DNA of 64,000 nucleotides, taken from Mycoplana azooxidifex. Lineage in GTDB: Bacteria > Pseudomonadota > Alphaproteobacteria > Rhizobiales > Rhizobiaceae. Below the pieces are notes generated by a model. The model saw nothing but the letters and a program-made list of their open reading frames with translations, had not been told where the DNA came from and made no database searches. Shown here piece by piece: positions 62,018-64,000 of the stretch. Position 1 is the stretch's first letter, and each line of letters opens with the position of its first letter. Location of the stretch: assembly GCF_014196765.1 (NCBI RefSeq), contig NZ_JACIEE010000012.1:1-64000 (forward strand). The letters are read 5' to 3'. The translations under genes were made by a program, and so were the position numbers.

Positions 62018-62281
62018 TGCCGGTCATGAGTGCACCCGGTCGACGTCCTGGTTACCATTGAAGGGATCAACTCCGGCAGCGCCGACGCAGTGGTATGTTA
62101 CGGGCGCTACAATCACGCTTCGTCATCGACGGACCGGAGTTTGCAAGTCGACAACCTGCGAAATGACCGTGGACGACGACGCGACATAGGCGGAGCGGCG
62201 TGAACCAAATATTCGAAAACAAGGGGCTTGTCGGTTCGAAAAATCCGCGCCACGCTTGTTACACAATATGGAGAAAACGAG

Positions 62282-62677
62282 ATGGCCAAGGCCCAGAAAA
62301 AGCTTGAATACTGCGTTCCCCCGATCCTGGTAAGAGACCTGACCACACAGTGCGCTGCGCACTTCTTTCAGTGGTTCCGTTACGAATCCGAGGAGCATGT
62401 CAGGGACGTGAGGCGCTGTGGGCTACGTGGTAGCGGAGGCCTCGTCGAAGAGGTTGAGTGGTGGTTCGGATGCTGCAAAACCTCCGATGCTTGGGATGCC
62501 GAGCACGACGGCCCATGGGTCTACGACGAAGTTCCGGTGAAGGACGTCGCGGATGTAGTGTGGAAGCACACGAGAGGCTGGAGCTATCAGGATTTCCTCG
62601 ACTACGGTTACACGACCGTCGAACGGGACAAGCGCGACGCGGCCTACGCCCGGGCTGAATTGAAGATTTCCGCCTGA
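62282..62677 (+). CDS. hypothetical protein, Trp-rich
   Basis: 131 residues from ATG 62282, GGAGAA upstream. Rich in Trp, Tyr and acidic residues (HFFQWFRYESEEHVRDV, EEVEWWFGCCKTSDAWD, WKHTRGWSYQDFLDYGY). Two adjacent Cys. No signal. Compact alpha/beta protein of unknown family; an isolated gene. Confidence 0.6.
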   Translation: MAKAQKKLEYCVPPILVRDLTTQCAAHFFQWFRYESEEHVRDVRRCGLRGSGGLVEEVEWWFGCCKTSDAWDAEHDGPWVYDEVPVKDVADVVWKHTRGWSYQDFLDYGYTTVERDKRDAAYARAELKISA

Positions 62678-62866
62678 TTGATGTTGGGGATGCAAGCTGT
62701 GCCGCGGGGGGTACATTCCGCGATCGCTGCGTAAGAGTAACCCGCGCGCAATCTAACTAGCTTCCACGAGTCTACGCGCCTTCAACGGTCGATCGACTAT
62801 CGCCAAAAACGTAGGCGGATCGAGGCCGATCGCACTGGACTAAGGTTGCCGCCATGACGTCTGTTC

Positions 62867-63114
62867 GTGACCACGCCTCCCGAACTGATCGAGGACATCA
62901 TCGAGTGCGGCCTCGAAGAAGGCGGCTGGGTTTATGAAGTCGAGCACTTCAAGTTTCAGTGCGAGGCCGACGTCGACACGGACGACACGACCTCGGGTAC
63001 TGGACGCTCGAAGAAAACGGCCCGTGGTTCTACGATATCTCTGCCTAGATGGCCGATCTCCAGAAGCACATCAACGAGGTCGCCGCCGAGCTAAACCTGT
63101 TCAAGCGCAAGTAG
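62867..63114 (+). pseudogene. small gene broken by a frameshift
   Basis: The first part (PPELIEDIIECGLEEGGWV, YEVEHFKFQCEADVDTDDT) is read from 62867. After a shift near 62990 the sense continues as GYWTLEENGPWFYDISA to a stop at 63048. A short frame MADLQKHINEVAAELNLFKR follows at 63049-63114. Wording like EEGGWVYEV and EENGPWFYD suggests one small beta protein. The family is not recognised. Confidence 0.4.
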
Positions 63115-63772
63115 GCGCTGAAGACACCCACGGGCAAATTTTTGCCGCCGCGGGCGCGTTGCTCAGGCTCAGGACATTCATCTTGTGCGATGCCACGTTA
63201 ACCATTCGAGTGAATATCGAGACAGTCGCACCTTACTATCTGTAGTTTTCCGGCACGTCTCGAATTAAAAACCTCCGTTGGAAGCATTCTCCGGCAGAGA
63301 AATTTCCGGCCTAAAGGCCTTGGATGGAGACTACCGATGCGCATAGCGAAACTCATAGGACACGCTTCTCTCTAGCAGAGGTCTCCCGGTCGGAAACCTC
63401 GTGCGGCGAGACGGTCGCAGGTATCGAGGGGTCACGGGAATGCATCACTTCATCAACTACTGTCATTGCTATGAACGCGCCGATCGGATGGTTTCCTCGA
63501 CCGTCAGCAATCTGCGATACAATGCTTCCACTCCGCTCCTTCCAACGCCGCGAGGCTCAGGTTTTCGGACTTCGGCAACCAATTTCGCTGTGAGTGTTCT
63601 TTCGGCCGCCGGTCACGACACTCTCCCAGCTATGTCCTCTCTCAACTCCCCAGCCGACATCGAAATACGTCGGCCAGCGTGCCGTGGGTGATCCGCCTAA
63701 GCAGATCGCCTCGGTTTTGTCATGTCCGGGATTGGCTGTCCCGGTCAATGGATTCGCGTGGGGAGAAATTCC
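63115..63772. other. gap near the right end
   Basis: About 660 bases with overlapping frames of 90-110 residues on both strands, none with a motif or a convincing start. I see nothing supported. Confidence 0.4.
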
Positions 63773-63964
63773 ATGGACTACAAACTGATCCTCGACATTA
63801 TCCGTGAGCGGCGCGCGGGAATCGACGCCATCGTGTTGGCTTCCGAGCGACGCGGTATCGCCGGGCATGATGAAACGCGTACCCATCCCGTTCATGACTC
63901 AAGGCACGACCCTGTCTATGGTCTGGAAGAATGGGCCTGCGCAGCGATGCCGGGGCCATTCTGA
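63773..63964 (+). CDS. small hypothetical protein
   Basis: 63 residues from ATG 63773, chosen because GGGGAG lies a few bases upstream. Starts MDYKLILDIIRERRAGIDA and is basic. No family recognised; could also be spurious. Confidence 0.35.
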   Translation: MDYKLILDIIRERRAGIDAIVLASERRGIAGHDETRTHPVHDSRHDPVYGLEEWACAAMPGPF

Positions 63965-64000
63965 CATGCGCGGCCTGTTGCGTGTTCCGTTCTTCGCGGA

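Noticed and set aside
1-64000. CRISPR arrays, tRNA, rRNA, replication origin or partition genes
   Set aside because: No regularly spaced repeats, no tRNA cloverleaf or rRNA segments, and no repABC, parAB or DnaA-like gene were seen.

Overview
The window looks like an accessory stretch of an alphaproteobacterial, probably Rhizobiales/Rhizobiaceae, replicon. The main clues are a DUF992 secreted protein, FixJ-like regulators, a DUF6634-like protein, a TTT carboxylate-uptake cassette, and many small catabolic or stress enzymes divergently paired with LysR, HxlR, AraC and IclR regulators. No tRNA, rRNA, CRISPR array or replication gene was recognised. Decayed genes and insertion-sequence pieces are frequent, as expected for a plasmid or genomic island. 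The taxonomic placement is inferred from gene content only.

Layout. 0-4 kb: a minus-strand arylsulfatase / HAD phosphatase / glycine-rich secreted protein cluster. 3.9-5.3 kb: an IS256-family element with 14-bp inverted repeats. 5.7-10.8 kb: a small XRE regulator, a formate/nitrite transporter remnant, and a histidine kinase fused to an MFS transporter, divergent from two FixJ/CheY-type response regulators. 11-17.3 kb: a DUF992 protein, AraC, LysR (damaged) and HxlR regulators, and three NAD(P)-dependent oxidoreductases. 17.4-20.9 kb: a TauE/SafE permease and a graveyard of IS66, IS110 and MocA-like fragments. 20.9-25.8 kb: a VOC protein, a GHKL ATPase joined to a PD-(D/E)XK-like domain, and a KefG/KefC-type K+/H+ antiport pair.

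27.6-32.3 kb holds the most unusual locus: two translationally overlapping genes. The first joins an Hsp70/actin-like ATPase to a McrB-type AAA+ domain, and the second is a DUF2357/McrC-like putative nuclease. It resembles a modification-dependent restriction or other defence module in an architecture I do not know from a named system. 32.3-43.4 kb: alpha/beta hydrolases, an MBL-fold hydrolase, a large wHTH/NB-ARC regulator, a cold-shock protein, a candidate small RNA, and a frameshifted GGDEF gene. 43.6-46.5 kb: a cobalt-type nitrile hydratase/thiocyanate hydrolase operon whose beta chain is split into two genes on either side of the alpha-type gene, followed by an aquaporin and a CbiM-like transporter component.

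47.2-54.0 kb is a coherent hydroxy-acid uptake and catabolism locus: an IclR regulator with an operator-like palindrome, TctC-TctB-TctA, an FMN-dependent 2-hydroxy-acid oxidase, a D-2-hydroxyacid dehydrogenase and an RraA-like aldolase. 54.4-62.7 kb is an island of poorly characterised genes. It contains a TnsA-like nuclease-fold protein, a soluble FtsH-like AAA protease and a DUF6634-like protein in one operon. Near it are two paralogues of an unrecognised ~350-residue family, a transglutaminase-like protein and several small orphans. The last 1 kb holds only weak or broken ORFs.
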